A stretch of DNA of 64,000 nt from Phoronis australis (lineage: Eukaryota; Phoronida; Phoronidae), in assembly GCA_002633005.1 (NCBI GenBank), contig NMRA01000708.1, positions 62,001 through 126,000 on the forward strand, in the 5' to 3' direction. The stretch's first letter is position 1. Each line of letters starts with the position of its first letter. A model generated the notes under the pieces. It searched no databases. It was not told where the DNA came from and was given only the letters and a program-made list of their open reading frames with translations. A program made the position numbers and the translations under genes. Shown here piece after piece: positions 28,101 to 57,789 of the stretch.

Positions 28101-29429
28101 AGCCATAAAGGCGATGATCCCGGCCTGTAATGGAACCAATTTACTTTATGACTGATAAAAACTCTGTTGTCCTGCCTACTAAGATAGTCTTGGTTTAGGG
28201 ACGAAACCATTAAGGACAGTAGGAGACCAACTGAAAATGACGGTTGAGCAAAGCACCATCAAGTGTTTACAGTAAATACTAAACAATATGTATAGAAACT
28301 GTAACTTGTGAACACACTGCCAAAACTGCAATTACCTCCCTTACATTTTTTGTCCTGCAGATGTAAAAATTATAGATCACGACCATGTGACCAAAAAAGT
28401 TGTGACCTTGGCCGTAAGAACACATGACAGTCAACGGACGATGTTTAACATAAAACTGCACTGTGTAATAGGATTGAGTAAAAGAACAAAAAATCAGAAA
28501 AGTTCATTGACCGTTTAGCGTGAACTTCTTGAGAGTTTTGCTTATCCCTTGTACAAGTCATCACCATCTCCAAGCGATAACTATCAGTAGGCGAAATACA
28601 CATGGGGGCCACCAATCTTTTTCTTCCTACCACACCAAACTTCAACAAGCTGAAGGCGCTAGAGGATGCCACTCCGGGGACAACTTTCCCACCTCATGTG
28701 GCATCCAAGGATCCACTAGCACCATGTCACTGCATGTCAGAATGTTGAAATAGGGTCCATCAATCAGATCAATGCGGGACCAGATTTGTTAAAAAAATTT
28801 GTCAGGCAGGTCATAAGCAGGGTAACGGAGAAATATTAGTCATATTGTCCAACTTGCTTTACTGAAAGGTGTTACTGATAATGTCAAGAATACACTAAAA
28901 GTACATGTGACCTTTGTCAATTGGTCAGAAAGGTATGCTGATTGCTGGTGCTGCAGTGAGAGGACATGGATGTGTTGAACCTTGGGCTTGGGTAGGTCTG
29001 GAGAATTCAGAATTGTCAAAAGTCCCTGCATTGAATAAAAGCTAGCAGAAAGAGTTCAGTTTATCAATCTTCACTGAATGTGCAGATTTTAGCCACATTT
29101 GGGGTCACACTGCGCGTCCTTGAGGTCATATGAGGTCAAATGTTGACGTCAACGGCCACGAGCACATGGCAAAACAATCCGAACCGGAAGAAGGGCGGAC
29201 GACTGATGACGAAACAAAGAATAATCAAACACACTCAAACGTAATAAATTTCAAGCAATGCATTCAACCCGACCACTAATACGACACACAAACCACGGTA
29301 GCAAGCGAACGCAACCAAAAATCAGGGTGAAATACCTTTACAAAGCCACAATTTACTGGAATCCAGATGGCCCACGGTCACAGAGGGCGCTTCTAAAGTG
29401 ACATTTTCTTTTAGGTGTGGACACTCCAT
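13130..29429 (-). CDS. USP3: Ubiquitin carboxyl-terminal hydrolase 3, complete, 13 exons
   Basis: Exons in transcript order: 29429-29336, 26786-26726, 24093-24007, 23174-23079, 22048-21877, 21078-20981, 20355-20236, 19034-18921, 18004-17703, 17237-17119, 15614-15495, 14576-14506, 13310-13130; 1635 nt, 544 aa (human about 520). USP3 is a nuclear cysteine protease that removes ubiquitin from H2A/H2B. The N-terminal ZnF-UBP starts MECPHL and continues [31 protein letters not shown] and CDEFVINDT. The USP core has Cys box [13 protein letters not shown] (C193), [14 protein letters not shown], palm zinc CxxC pairs NCLTCG and MCSNCK, and His box GSGHYTAY (H490) with FNDSS (D506). All 12 junctions are GT/AG and in phase. 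The linker of exon 5 (Asn/Ser/Glu-rich) is the least conserved part. Exon 8 ends in a 41-bp tandem repeat, and four introns hold snoRNAs. USP3 is distinguished from USP22/51 by [10 protein letters not shown] and the exon 9 sequence [15 protein letters not shown]. Confidence 0.94.
14194..14262 (-). ncRNA. Intronic box C/D snoRNA, copy A (USP3 intron 12)
   Basis: Read on the - strand: 5' stem GGACT (14262-14258), C box GTGATGA (14257-14251), guide ending TTAGGCTAGAGTT, D' box CTGA (14231-14228), D box CTGA (14202-14199), 3' stem AGTCC (14198-14194). The stem abuts both boxes perfectly, the classic kink-turn layout. A C'-like GCTGATC lies between D' and D. Length is about 69 nt. Box C/D RNAs guide 2'-O-methylation and are typically released from spliced introns. 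The assignment rests on boxes, stem and the shared guide with three sister copies. Confidence 0.78.
14945..15026 (-). ncRNA. Intronic box C/D snoRNA, copy B (USP3 intron 11)
   Basis: On - : 5' stem GGAAGGATTC (15026-15017), C box ATGATGA (15016-15010), guide ACTTTAGGCTAGAGTT, D' CTGA (14991-14988), D box CTGA (14958-14955), 3' stem GATCCTTTCC (14954-14945). The stem pairs over most of its length. Length is about 82 nt. The same guide occurs in copies A, C and D, while the D'-to-D region is unrelated. Confidence 0.78.
15655..15845. mobile_element. Inverted-repeat MITE, family F1, copy a
   Basis: Left end TTTTAAAGCAACTATTAACC then AAGCAAACTTTTGATTTAGG. The right end is the reverse complement of the family terminus (GGAACAATTTGAGACCAAT, then AAATCAAAAATTG). 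It sits in USP3 intron 10 just upstream of the exon 11 acceptor, as read by the gene. Confidence 0.55.
15898..15955 (+). repeat. tRNA-like fragment / degenerate SINE head
   Basis: GGTGTAGCTCAGTGGC resembles a tRNA A box and GATTCGATTCA (15937-15947) a B box. The arms do not close into a cloverleaf, and the spacing is short, so a functional tRNA is unlikely. Confidence 0.35.
16301..16382 (-). ncRNA. Intronic box C/D snoRNA, copy C (USP3 intron 10)
   Basis: On - : 5' stem TGTTAC (16382-16377), C box ATGATGA (16375-16369), guide CAAAGGCTAGAGTT, D' CTGA (16351-16348), D box CTGA (16310-16307), 3' stem GTAACA (16306-16301). The stem is a perfect 6-bp complement whose sequence differs from the other copies, so pairing is kept while sequence changes. 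The guide core AGGCTAGAGTT is identical to the other three. Length is about 82 nt. Confidence 0.78.
18064..18256 (-). repeat. tRNA-derived SINE, family S1, copy 1
   Basis: On - it starts with a tRNA-like head (TGGCCTGGTGCG as A box, GGGTTCGAGTCCC as B box). A tail follows with CTCTAGCTCCTCA, then CAGGTGATC and GGGCCCACT. The same head-plus-tail order recurs on + at 54786-55016. It lies in USP3 intron 8, about 60 bp past the exon 9 acceptor side. Confidence 0.7.
18490..18564 (-). ncRNA. Intronic box C/D snoRNA, copy D (USP3 intron 8)
   Basis: On - : 5' stem GAAGGATT plus C (18564-18556), C box ATGATGA (18555-18549), guide ACTTTAGGCTAGAGTT, D' CTGA (18530-18527), C'-like CTGATGT, D box CTGA (18501-18498), 3' stem AATCCTTC (18497-18490). 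The terminal stem is a perfect 8-bp complement. Length is about 75 nt. This copy is the closest to copy B in stem and guide. Confidence 0.8.
18753..18957 (-). repeat. 41-bp tandem repeat across USP3 exon 8 end and donor
   Basis: Exact 41-bp period: units 18957-18917, 18916-18876, 18875-18835, 18834-18794 and a degraded one to 18753. On - the first unit is exonic sequence (encoding about [10 protein letters not shown]) plus the true donor CAG|GTAC at 18921/18920. Unit 3 keeps an identical CTCGATTCAG|GTAC. Units 2 and 4 have mutated donors (CG|GATA, CAG|TCAC). Confidence 0.93.
27080..27500. mobile_element. Inverted-repeat MITE, family F1, copy b
   Basis: Left part CTTTTGATTGACAACTTATT and AAATTGGTC...CCTTAGTCAAAT; right part TCTAAATCAAAAGTTAC, then GGGGGTTTATAGTCGCTTTA, the reverse complement of the family terminus TTAAAGCG...TATAAACC. 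Located in USP3 intron 1. Confidence 0.5.
27690..27960. mobile_element. Inverted-repeat MITE, family F1, copy c
   Basis: Starts AACAACTTTTGATTTAGACC with GTGAAATTGGTGTCAATTTG. The right end shows the inverse (AACCAATTTCACAACTGTAC, CTAGTTTAAAT). It lies close to copy b in USP3 intron 1. Confidence 0.5.
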
Positions 29430-30212
29430 TTCTTCACGAAAACAACCAGGCACATAGGATGGTCCTCAGAAATCCACAGTGATCCCAGCCACTTAAGTCT
29501 TTCAACGCACCAGAGAAATGCAAGCTTCTGTCAGCCAAAATCGCAAGACCGTCCGTGCTCTTTTACCGAACTTAGTGAATGAGAACGAATCACAGGTTAA
29601 TCAGTCCTGAGAATTCATTCTCCTTACACCAGCGACAGAATATTTCCTGGCGTGAACCTTCCACTTGTCTTTGATAATCTATAAGAGTAGCAACTGTTAA
29701 AATTTCCCGGGTTACAATCAGTATACAGGTGACAAATAAGAACGGTGCTTGGTTTTATATTTTACGCGCACGAATAAATGACTATTGTGCGTGAGTTGTC
29801 GTTAAATGACGAAGTCTCGGAAGTTCTCGGGAAGTATCGTCCAAAAGGACTAGCAAAGACGGTTCCGATCAATCCCGGCTGGTGATTGGTTATACAAATC
29901 GAGCAACGGAGCCAGGCTCTCTGACATGAGCACACATTAGTCCTTCATCACAATAATTTCTCTTTTTGTTGACGTCCGCTAGTTAACCACAACACGTTTA
30001 TAATCTCACCGGCGTAAAGCTATGCCGCTGGTTCCGCCCGTAAAAGCACCCACAGCACTGACCGAAGCAACACCAGTCAGTAGCCTACGTGCAGTGTCAT
30101 AATTAAGCACGAACACAAATTAAATGACTTTCCAATTAAAGGAAGTCTCAGACCATGATGGCCGGAGTTCAGTAATGTATTTTAGTATATTTTTGGACAG
30201 CACGAAGTGGAC

Positions 30213-30643
30213 TGCGTGTTGAAATATATTAAAATTCCTTGGGAAAATTCCCGCGGCCGGGACGCCCGGCGCCGACCCGGGCCCGTATGCACTCAGGCTA
30301 CCCAAAAACGCAGCTGGTTTTCAGAGCTTATACAAACATTTTTCGTTCTGTGGAAACTGGCACCGCTTGAGGTTCTGCCCGCTTTTACATGACGTATGCA
30401 AGTGCATTCCGCGAATTCAAGAAATGCCATCACCTAAAAAATCGCACTCAGGCTGGCAGACGGACGCCGAACTGACGGAGCAGCCCGACAAAAATCATAA
30501 TTGGAGCCTTTTAACTTGTTTAAACTGTACCGTTTCATTATATAGCGGTAACTATTCCAACTATTCTTAACTTCGATGGCAGTCTATATTATATTATATT
30601 TATTAGTACAGCCATTAATTAATTACGTAATACATTTATTTCA
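30213..30643 (+). repeat. Direct duplicate, copy 1 (left of N)
   Basis: Begins TGCGTGTTGAAATATATTAA and ends at the single N. It is nearly identical to 30645-31072, with a few small indels in the GC-rich part. Most likely it is overlapping contig ends that were not merged. Confidence 0.9.
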
Positions 30644-30644
30644 N
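30644..30644. other. Single-N scaffold join
   Basis: An isolated ambiguous base exactly between two copies of the same roughly 430-bp sequence. Read as an assembly join, not biology. Confidence 0.85.
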
Positions 30645-31072
30645 TGCGTGTTGAAATATATTAAAATTCCTTCATGGGAAAATTCCGGCCGGGACGCCCG
30701 GCGACCCGGGCCCGTATGCACTCAGGCTACCCAAAAACGCAGCTGGTTTTCAGAGCTTATACAAACATTTTTCGTTCTGTGGAAACTGGCACCGCTTGAG
30801 GTTCTGTCCGCTTTTACATGACGTATGCAAGTGCATTCCGCGAATTCAAGAAATGCCATCACCTAAAAAATCGCACTCAGGCTGGCAGACGGACGCCGAA
30901 CTGACGGAGCAGCCCGACAAAAATCATAATTGGAGCCTTTTAACTTGTTTAAACTGTACCGTTTCATTATATAGCGGTAACTATTCCAACTATTCTTAAC
31001 TTCGATGGCAGTCTATATTATATTATATTTATTAGTACAGCCATTAATTAATTACGTAATACATTTATTTCA
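30645..31072 (+). repeat. Direct duplicate, copy 2 (right of N)
   Basis: Repeats 30213-30643 from its first base after the N and then continues into unique sequence at about 31073. See the left copy. Confidence 0.9.
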
Positions 31073-32978
31073 AGTAACTCAGTTATATAATTTGTGGCAT
31101 AAATGCACACATTTGGGGGACACACTCTTTCAGTTGTCTCGTTTCCAACACCATCATGGATAAAATTTAACCATTTGTCTCTAATTCTAGCAATATTCTC
31201 TTCTTCCCAAAAAACGAGTTTTGCTGCGATCTAGTACCGGTACTCAGTACTTTTGAAAATTCGCAAAAGCATAATTAGATTTTAAAGCAACCCTTAACCT
31301 TTGACATTAAACATGACATTTCGCCAGGGTGATGTAAACTAAATGTGTTGATAATTAGATATCGCGAATTGTTGTTTCATCATTATTGTTGGATATCCTC
31401 AGTCAAAGGTCTAGCAAATTCAAAGAAATAGATGTGTCAAGGTTTCTGGGGGTTATTTATTCAAAATTTCAGTACGTGCAGACTCCAAGACCCTTCTGGA
31501 TCACGGGGACGTCATGAAGGGGCCATGACACCACGGAAACTTACACTCATATATGTTTGTGTCCACCTAGCTCCAGTGAGGCCTGACACTTTCCAGATTG
31601 TACGATTTCACAATTAAAAGACATGAAAAAGACTATAGGCAGTCGATTCCACTCATTGAGCGGGCTCAGTTCGCATTCAGATGTTAACAACTAATAGGGC
31701 GGGTGCCATCAAGGCGGACCCCTCTAAGACTCGACGAGATTAAGCTAGGCGCTATTTATGGGGTCCATGCAATAACTTCAAAAAAATAAAAACAGGAATT
31801 CCTATCACGTTATCTGTCAGCTTTTCAATCAAGTGTATGCAGTTTCAAGAAATCTCTAAAGTACGGGCGCACCGTGCAAAAAGTTCCGCCTCAGTCAACA
31901 AAAAGTCCGACTGAGTAGGCCTATAAACAAGAAAAAAGTCCACAAAGACCACAGGAATTCGCCGGGGAATTCCGCGCGGATGCACGATTGGCAGGCTCCG
32001 GGCTGAACCTAGTGGCCTCGTCTTTTTTTAGGCCTTGTTGATTTTTCAGTAAAAGGTCCGCATAGTGAAGAATTCGAGCCCCCCCCCCATAGTATATAGC
32101 CGGGCTTGTTGCGCGCACGGGTAAAGCGATAAAAAAAAGCCTGGACACGCGTCCAGCTGCATTATCAAGGCGTTGCCAGGGCCGGCCCGGCTCGGTACGG
32201 TGGTTGTGCCACATTAGAGTCCAACCTCATTGAGTCTTACGCCGCCGTCCTACTACAAGGACGTCACCCCGCGGCCGAATCTCGGCCGGGCTTCCACGCC
32301 GCGCTGGGGGCTTGTCTTTGTGCAGTGCTGCCAGTGGCGAAGGTGACTGTCAGTGTTTTTGAGTTCTGCAATCAGCACTGAATGATCAGTGATGATGACA
32401 GCCTGCTGCACGGCCGGACTGGCTGGGGACGTCTCTTACGAAAATAATTTGTAGGGTCATAGGATGATCCAATCTGAATTTAGGAATGTTCAGTTCTGTG
32501 ACAGTCTAATTAGGCCTCAATAGGATTTCCTATAGGAGTAGGAATTCCTATAGAAAAAATCCTCCAGGAATTGTTTCAAAAATCTGATTTCGAAAAATTT
32601 AACAAACAGTTATCCTAAGAGTATATAGTAAGATATCAGTTTGTTTTTATGTAGTCTACCGGACTCAGTCGGTCTTAGTGGCGGGGTGTAGCCTACTACC
32701 GATGCACTGAGAGAAACGTTTGCTAAGAACAACGCAATCTCGCAACAAAGTGGACCAAGAAGTTTGAAAAAACGTAAAAATACATAAGAGTTTGCGAGAT
32801 ATCCCCATGCATCATAAGCAAAACACTTTTATTCGCGAGTGTTTACCTCGCCGGCCCAAACCTAGCCCCCGGCCGCGCGGTGCCACTCACGGTTTGTGAA
32901 TTGCAGCCCTGATACATTTAGTTTGATGATCAAACACTAGGGGTCGGGCTGGGTTACCCACAATTCTATTGTTTCATA

Positions 32979-52593
<19,615 letters not shown>

Positions 52594-52927
52594 TGGTCGT
52601 ATGGCAAAGATACTGTCACAGTAGCAAATGCAGTCGGACTTGTTCCCTTGAGCAGTTACGTTCTATGATCATTGGAGAAGGCAATTGTTGTTTTAAGTGA
52701 GTCCGTGTGGACCTTTGAAGGCCCATGAGTCTGTCACTTCCAATTAGGATGAAACGAGTTTGAGTCAATTTACTGTGCCACCTCAGATGTCATACAATTG
52801 TAGAAGGGTAGTAGAGCTTGACTGGGGTAAAACCAAATCTTTACTGGTCGCTGATATCCTTGTTCATCCCAAAGTTGTTGCGCTTCATTGTGAGCCCATC
52901 CAGGTTCTGCATGCATAATATCACTAC

Positions 52928-53030
52928 ATCTTTTATGTGACACCAGCTGTTCATCAGTCAATAGGTGGCACTAGTGAAACATCTTCTATGTGACACAAGA
53001 TGTTCATCAGTCAATAGGTGGCACTAGTGG
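52928..53030. repeat. 53-bp tandem duplication (2 units)
   Basis: ATCTTTTATGTGACACCAGC and ATCTTCTATGTGACACAAGA each lead into an identical TGTTCATCAGTCAATAGGTG stretch with GCACTAGTG, at 52928 and 52981. It lies in the presumed LONP1 3' UTR. Confidence 0.9.
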
Positions 53031-53702
53031 AAGTGTGAAACTAGTCCACCTACATGAATACATGAAATGCAAGCATTCGGATAGGCAAATTCCCCTGGCC
53101 TGGTGAAGAGGTTTGTTGTCAGTGTACTTCGATCTCAAACAGAACCTTTTCTCGACAGGGCCCTCTAGTGATTGTCAAGTGTCTCAATTATTCTCCACAA
53201 GATATAACAATCTGGTGTTGGTGTTTGCAGTATTTTATCACCTCAGTTATTTAAAGGAGTGAGCATGTCTTCTGTGGAAGGCCATTTTTATTCTTGCCAC
53301 TCACTGCAATGAAATAGGTCCCATCTTGTACTTTACTCCTATTATAAGTTCGTGTAACTTGTAGTCTTAAGATCTTGTAAGCCGCTACTGCTTCAAACCA
53401 GGCCAACTAAGTTGGCTCATCAGGGAAAGTTACTTTTTGTTGCCAGGTCAGTAATGGTCAGCGGGGGAATTTCAGGCCATCAATTGTAACCAATTTCTTT
53501 TCAACAAAGGATACAACCACTGACATTGGTTTTGAAGGTATGACATCTTTAAGTATATAACAAAAGAGAATAATGTCACTGTGAGGATGTGACTGACTTT
53601 TAGATTGTTTTTGGATATTTAGAATTCTTGAAACTATTAGCTTTGACAAAAGCTATGAAAGAATGAATCGGTTCTCTCCATTGTCTGCTAGAGGTTCGCT
53701 GA

Positions 53703-53708
53703 AATAAA
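53703..53708 (+). terminator. Candidate LONP1 polyadenylation signal
   Basis: First AATAAA found downstream of the LONP1 stop, 1.1 kb away. An alternative lies at 53880. Position-based only. Confidence 0.35.
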
Positions 53709-54239
53709 GGTCCAAGTTAAATACACTTAAATATTCTTGCTGAGCATTAGAGTGCAACCACAGTGGTTTGATTTGTGGTTTCATTCTGAGCTCAGGCCGA
53801 TATCAAGACATTACTTTTCCTGCCGAGAATGTCCCTTAAATGACAGATCAGTGCAGTGAGACTGAGACACAGCTGCAGTAATAAAGGTGCTGAGATGTTA
53901 ATTTCTTAGGATTCAGTATTATGTTCTGGGTCTGTGACCATCAAACTTTACTCTGAGATTGTTCCCGAAAACTGACCAATCACATGCCGTCAAATTTGGA
54001 AAATTGCTCAAAATCTATCGGGCGATTTTTCAATTTTCCAGGTCTAGCCTCAGTAAAGTTAGGTGGTCTCAGACCATGATTTCCTTGAAGATTATCGTCA
54101 TCACTTCTGTATTGTATGATTTCATCATGGATTTGTGATTTTGTGGGCACTTACCAATCATTTGTATTTACATTATGTACATTGGGTTGTACATATGTTT
54201 TGATATCCTCAATACAACTGTACACATCCTTAATGTCAA

Positions 54240-54515
54240 ATTTAAAGCGTCTATAAACCGCGTTGCGTCTAAGAAGCGAACTTTTGATTTCAATCATTCA
54301 CTGTTGTAAAGTTGGTCTCAATTTGTTTGTTACTTAGGTCGGAAATGATTTCTGAGTTCGCAATTAACTGACAGTTATTTATTCCGTGGTTTATTGCTCA
54401 GCCTGTAAAAAGCCCTGAAATCATCCCTAGTTTGTCAAAGGAACAATTTGAGGCCAATTTACCAACCTAATAGGTCTATTTCTCCTTTGTTATTTAAGGC
54501 TGGTTTATAACCTTT
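54240..54515. mobile_element. Inverted-repeat MITE, family F1, copy e (most complete)
   Basis: Left end TTTAAAGCGTCTATAAACCG, then AAGAAGCGAACTTTTGATTT and AAGTTGGTCTCAATTTGTT. The right end AAAGGAACAATTTGAGGCCA ... GGCTGGTTTATAACC gives outer inverted repeats of the form TATAAACC. No coding capacity. Confidence 0.6.
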
Positions 54516-54785
54516 AACCACTACTACTCTGAATGCAAAGGTTTTGTCTTTGTTTCTGTAATCAAGTCAAAGAATTCTGGTAAGCAACAATTTATTTTAA
54601 ATAAAGCAGTAACTCGAAAGTAATACATTGTACCAATTTGAGATTTATATTACAACTTGTAATGGATGAGAGGATGGTAGGTACATATAAAATAACATTC
54701 AGTCATGATAAACTAATGAGCCTTGTAACTTATATTTGATTAAAATCATTTCGAATTTTGTAAACATCATTCTACTTTGTACTCG

Positions 54786-55016
54786 CCTATAGAGGTGCCC
54801 TAGTGGGATAAGTTTTCGCGTCATTTTCTCTATGTCGTGGGTTCAAGTCCCTTTGGGGCACACTCAATTAGACCCTTGAGTCAGGTCTCTAGCTCCTCAG
54901 CTTGGGGTTTTTAATGTATAGTTAAAACACTCTACATTAGCAAATTATAAAAATGGTCCCAGGTGATCTGTGGAATGGGCCCACCTGAGCCGCGCACGTC
55001 TGTTACAACGTGTACC
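54786..55016 (+). repeat. tRNA-derived SINE, family S1, copy 2
   Basis: A-box-like TGCCCTAGTGGGATAAG, B box GGGTTCAAGTCCC (about 54839-54851), then a tail with GTCTCTAGCTCCTCAGC, TCCCAGGTGATCTG and GGGCCCACCTGAG. It is collinear with the reverse complement of 18064-18256. Confidence 0.7.
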
Positions 55017-56643
55017 AGAGCGCCTCCAAGTTTTTTTTTTATTACAGTAACTCACTAATAATAGTTACTAAATTCGTTTCCTTAAAAAGTTCAGCGTTTT
55101 TTTCTGTTAGATCAACAATTCTACAGGCGGCATTCAATACCAGGAACTCGCCGTGTTGTTCCTTTATGGACAGAGTATCTCTCCCTTCACTTACTTTAAA
55201 GGATACCAATTCCTGATTTGGTGATTTCAAACAATTTTCGATCTGTCACCTAGTAATGCCCCACTTGAGCGATAAAAGCACCATTCAACTAAAAATTCAT
55301 TCTTGCTTTGTCACAGATAGATACGTGGTTGATTTTATTTCGCTACATTTGCCGATTTGCCGTATTACCCGCCTAAAGTGTAGGTCACGCTAACCCGTTT
55401 AGCAGACCCGAGGAATTTTCAATTTTTGCTAGTAATATTTGAGGTTGTCGAGGGTTACAGACCATTATTTTGTTCCAGAGGTACTGGATGTGAACGTCAT
55501 TTTTAATGTATGTTAATAGGCCAACACTGTTTAGTGTCCTTTTAAAGCATACGGAATAGCTATCGTACATTTATCAACTGTAAATATAATTTATCAAAAA
55601 GCATCCGACGTGTGACGTTGGTGCTTCAGCCTATTCTCTGCTAACATTGCCGGACTAAGACGACGGTTTAGCCGACTCGAAAATAGACGGACAGTGCCGT
55701 TCCTTAGATAAAGTTCATTTGAAACTTCATATCGCACGAATGCCATTCCTGGATGCCATTCATGCCGAGTGTACTGTAGACGAAATGCAGTCATGAAAGC
55801 GGTGAAACAGTGTTGGCAAACTACATCGACTCCATCAAGCTGTGGGTCTACCTACATTGTACCCTCTGGGACGCACAAAAATACCGCTCAATTCATTTTC
55901 GAGATGGAGATTGTCGTATCTTCACCACAAGGCCAAGGACAGTCAAGTAGATCATTAAACTGAACGGCAACTCGATTTCTCGTCGTTTCTTCTTGCAACC
56001 GAGGGACGTCTGCTGCGTGATATCGCCCATACATGTACATGTAATAAATAAGTACATCGACTTAATTGCTTTACCCGAGTATTTTGTCCATATAGACATC
56101 TGTTGATATTCAGGTGTGTTTTAACCGTTTTGTATCTCTGAAGTAGGCGGATAAGCTGGCTTGGGGATGTGAGATAAAGTGTTAATGTAAGTGATCGATC
56201 AATGCTGGCCACTAACTCACATACAGGCTAATGTGCCACACGGTGTGGGAGTTTTGGGTTTCCGTGGCGCCGACTTTGGTCGTAGCCAGGCACCAGGAGA
56301 GCTCTTCCTTCAACAAAGCCGCTGTCTACTTGCAAGTCTGTTTATGACATTGTTCGGAGGAAGCGTTCAAAATTCGTGGAAAACCATCTTCCACGTACAT
56401 GTCGTCAGCAACAATTCTTGAAGTGACATGCTTCTTGCAAACTAAACGTTGCTCACTCTCGAGGGTTGTTCGCTGCTCAGTCGCGAGTACAGATGCCTGC
56501 GATTCGTCTATCGTAATCATTCTCGGGTAGATCTTCACTGCCATATATTGGGGCATTGTCTAAGTGCAGTTCAGGGGTGCAGGGCTAGAACGGGTTCGCG
56601 TGGTCGCACTGGTGCTCCTTGTTTTGGCTGGCCGCTACAATTC

Positions 56644-57789
56644 TCAAAATTTTGATACTTTTGTGTTCGATGTCAGTGACAGTCGTTTTGAACGGGCTAT
56701 TTCTCTATAACCCCGTAGTTTACATTTACACGAGATCTTAGTCAGTGATTTGAGTCTTTGTTTGAATCTGTCACGGAAATTCTTGCCTGTTATCAAATAG
56801 ATAAAGAAATTCACGGCATAGTGCGACAAGGATACCTCTTCGGCACATTTCAACAAGGTGTAATACGTGAAGTAACTTTGCCACATGGGGTCTGCCTTCA
56901 GTGCCTCTGCGTTCTCAAGTCCGTAGTTCATGTTGGCGTATATTCCTTCCATGCTATGGATCACGGTGACAGGAAGAACGGTAAAAATGGTGTAGAAGGA
57001 GACGGTTAGGAGCATCACGGTGGTTGTGTTCTGCGCCGTATTCAGCCCCGTCCTTTGTCCAACGGCGAGCGGACGCTGAGACACTCGGCATACCTCGACG
57101 ATGACGAAGACATTTAGAACAAGAACAGCAAGAGGAACAACGCCAAAGAAGAGCATACCAGAGGTCCACGTCCATACGGACCAAACAGACTGACCGTCTG
57201 CTTTGGCAAATTCGAGCCGTACCTCGCACGTTTTGACCTCGACGTTGAACTCCCAGAAGTATCCTTGCACGCAGCAGACCAACAAAGAGAACACGGACAA
57301 TCCGCAGATGACCATGCAGGCGCGCCACTTGGTGCAGAAGGTTTCCTTCTTAAACGGGTGACATACTGCGATGTATCGTTCCGTCGTGAAACCCAAAACT
57401 AACAGGATGGAAAGATACTGAGGCATCATGCAGATGACCATGTACATTTCGCATATTACCGGGGAGCTGATCACATCGACACCCCACGTGTACCGCAGCT
57501 CGATGGCAATGTGCGAAAGCAACAAGAACATATCCGAAAGCGACAGAGCAGCAAGATAGTAAGCAGATGAGTTGCTTTTGCGCATGCGCGCGCTCACCCA
57601 AATGATGAGCGACAACGCGTTACCTAGCGTCCCAACAACGTACCAGACCGGTGTCACTGCCTTGTTTATGAAGACGGCGAACGGCACGAACTCTTCGAAA
57701 ATCTCGTTGAGGCTGTTGTTCACAAAATATTGACTGACGAAGTAATCACTTGTTTCCATGTGAACCGGTGTGACATTTTCCGACGCCAT
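56644..57789 (-). CDS. Rhodopsin-class peptide-type G protein-coupled receptor, single coding exon
   Basis: 381 aa, uninterrupted. Seven hydrophobic segments: about 44-66 (GN56-57), 77-98 (D86 in SLSD), 113-136, 158-178, 209-233, 255-279 and 310-333. Class A signatures: ERY at 137-139 (in place of DRY), C113 and C188 for the extracellular disulfide, and NFFIY at 327-331 as a variant NPxxY. N-glycosylation sequons are present in the N-terminus (N5, N25), and the tail is basic. It resembles invertebrate neuropeptide receptors (FMRFamide/TRH/secretagogue-like), but I cannot name the ligand. A possible 5' UTR acceptor (TTTCTTTTCAG) ends at about 57832, so the message may have a non-coding first exon. 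It converges on LONP1. Confidence 0.85.
   Translation of the reverse strand: MASENVTPVHMETSDYFVSQYFVNNSLNEIFEEFVPFAVFINKAVTPVWYVVGTLGNALSLIIWVSARMRKSNSSAYYLAALSLSDMFLLLSHIAIELRYTWGVDVISSPVICEMYMVICMMPQYLSILLVLGFTTERYIAVCHPFKKETFCTKWRACMVICGLSVFSLLVCCVQGYFWEFNVEVKTCEVRLEFAKADGQSVWSVWTWTSGMLFFGVVPLAVLVLNVFVIVEVCRVSQRPLAVGQRTGLNTAQNTTTVMLLTVSFYTIFTVLPVTVIHSMEGIYANMNYGLENAEALKADPMWQSYFTYYTLLKCAEEVSLSHYAVNFFIYLITGKNFRDRFKQRLKSLTKISCKCKLRGYREIARSKRLSLTSNTKVSKF

Larger units (their letters stand above)
29430..32978. other. Head-to-head interval between USP3 and LONP1
   Basis: About 3.5 kb upstream of both genes, inflated by a duplicated 430-bp segment at an N. It must hold both promoters. I see no TATA box placed convincingly for either. 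The GC-rich parts (around 30240-30300, 32230-32320 and 32850-32890) are the most promoter-like. Short frames here match nothing I recognise. Confidence 0.6.
52594..56643. other. LONP1 3' UTR and convergent intergenic stretch
   Basis: Candidate LONP1 poly(A) signals AATAAA lie at 53703-53708 and 53880-53885. The stretch also holds a 53-bp tandem duplication (52928-53030), an F1 MITE and an S1 SINE. The small frames at 55.0-56.6 kb match no family I know. The part next to 56643 is probably the GPCR 3' UTR. Confidence 0.6.

Noticed and set aside
28480-28580. snoRNA candidate in USP3 intron 1 with GTGATGA
   Set aside because: No D box at suitable distance and no closing stem.
31921-32214. 97-codon frame on - upstream of LONP1
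   Set aside because: GC-rich promoter-like region, no recognisable protein, and no splice partner.
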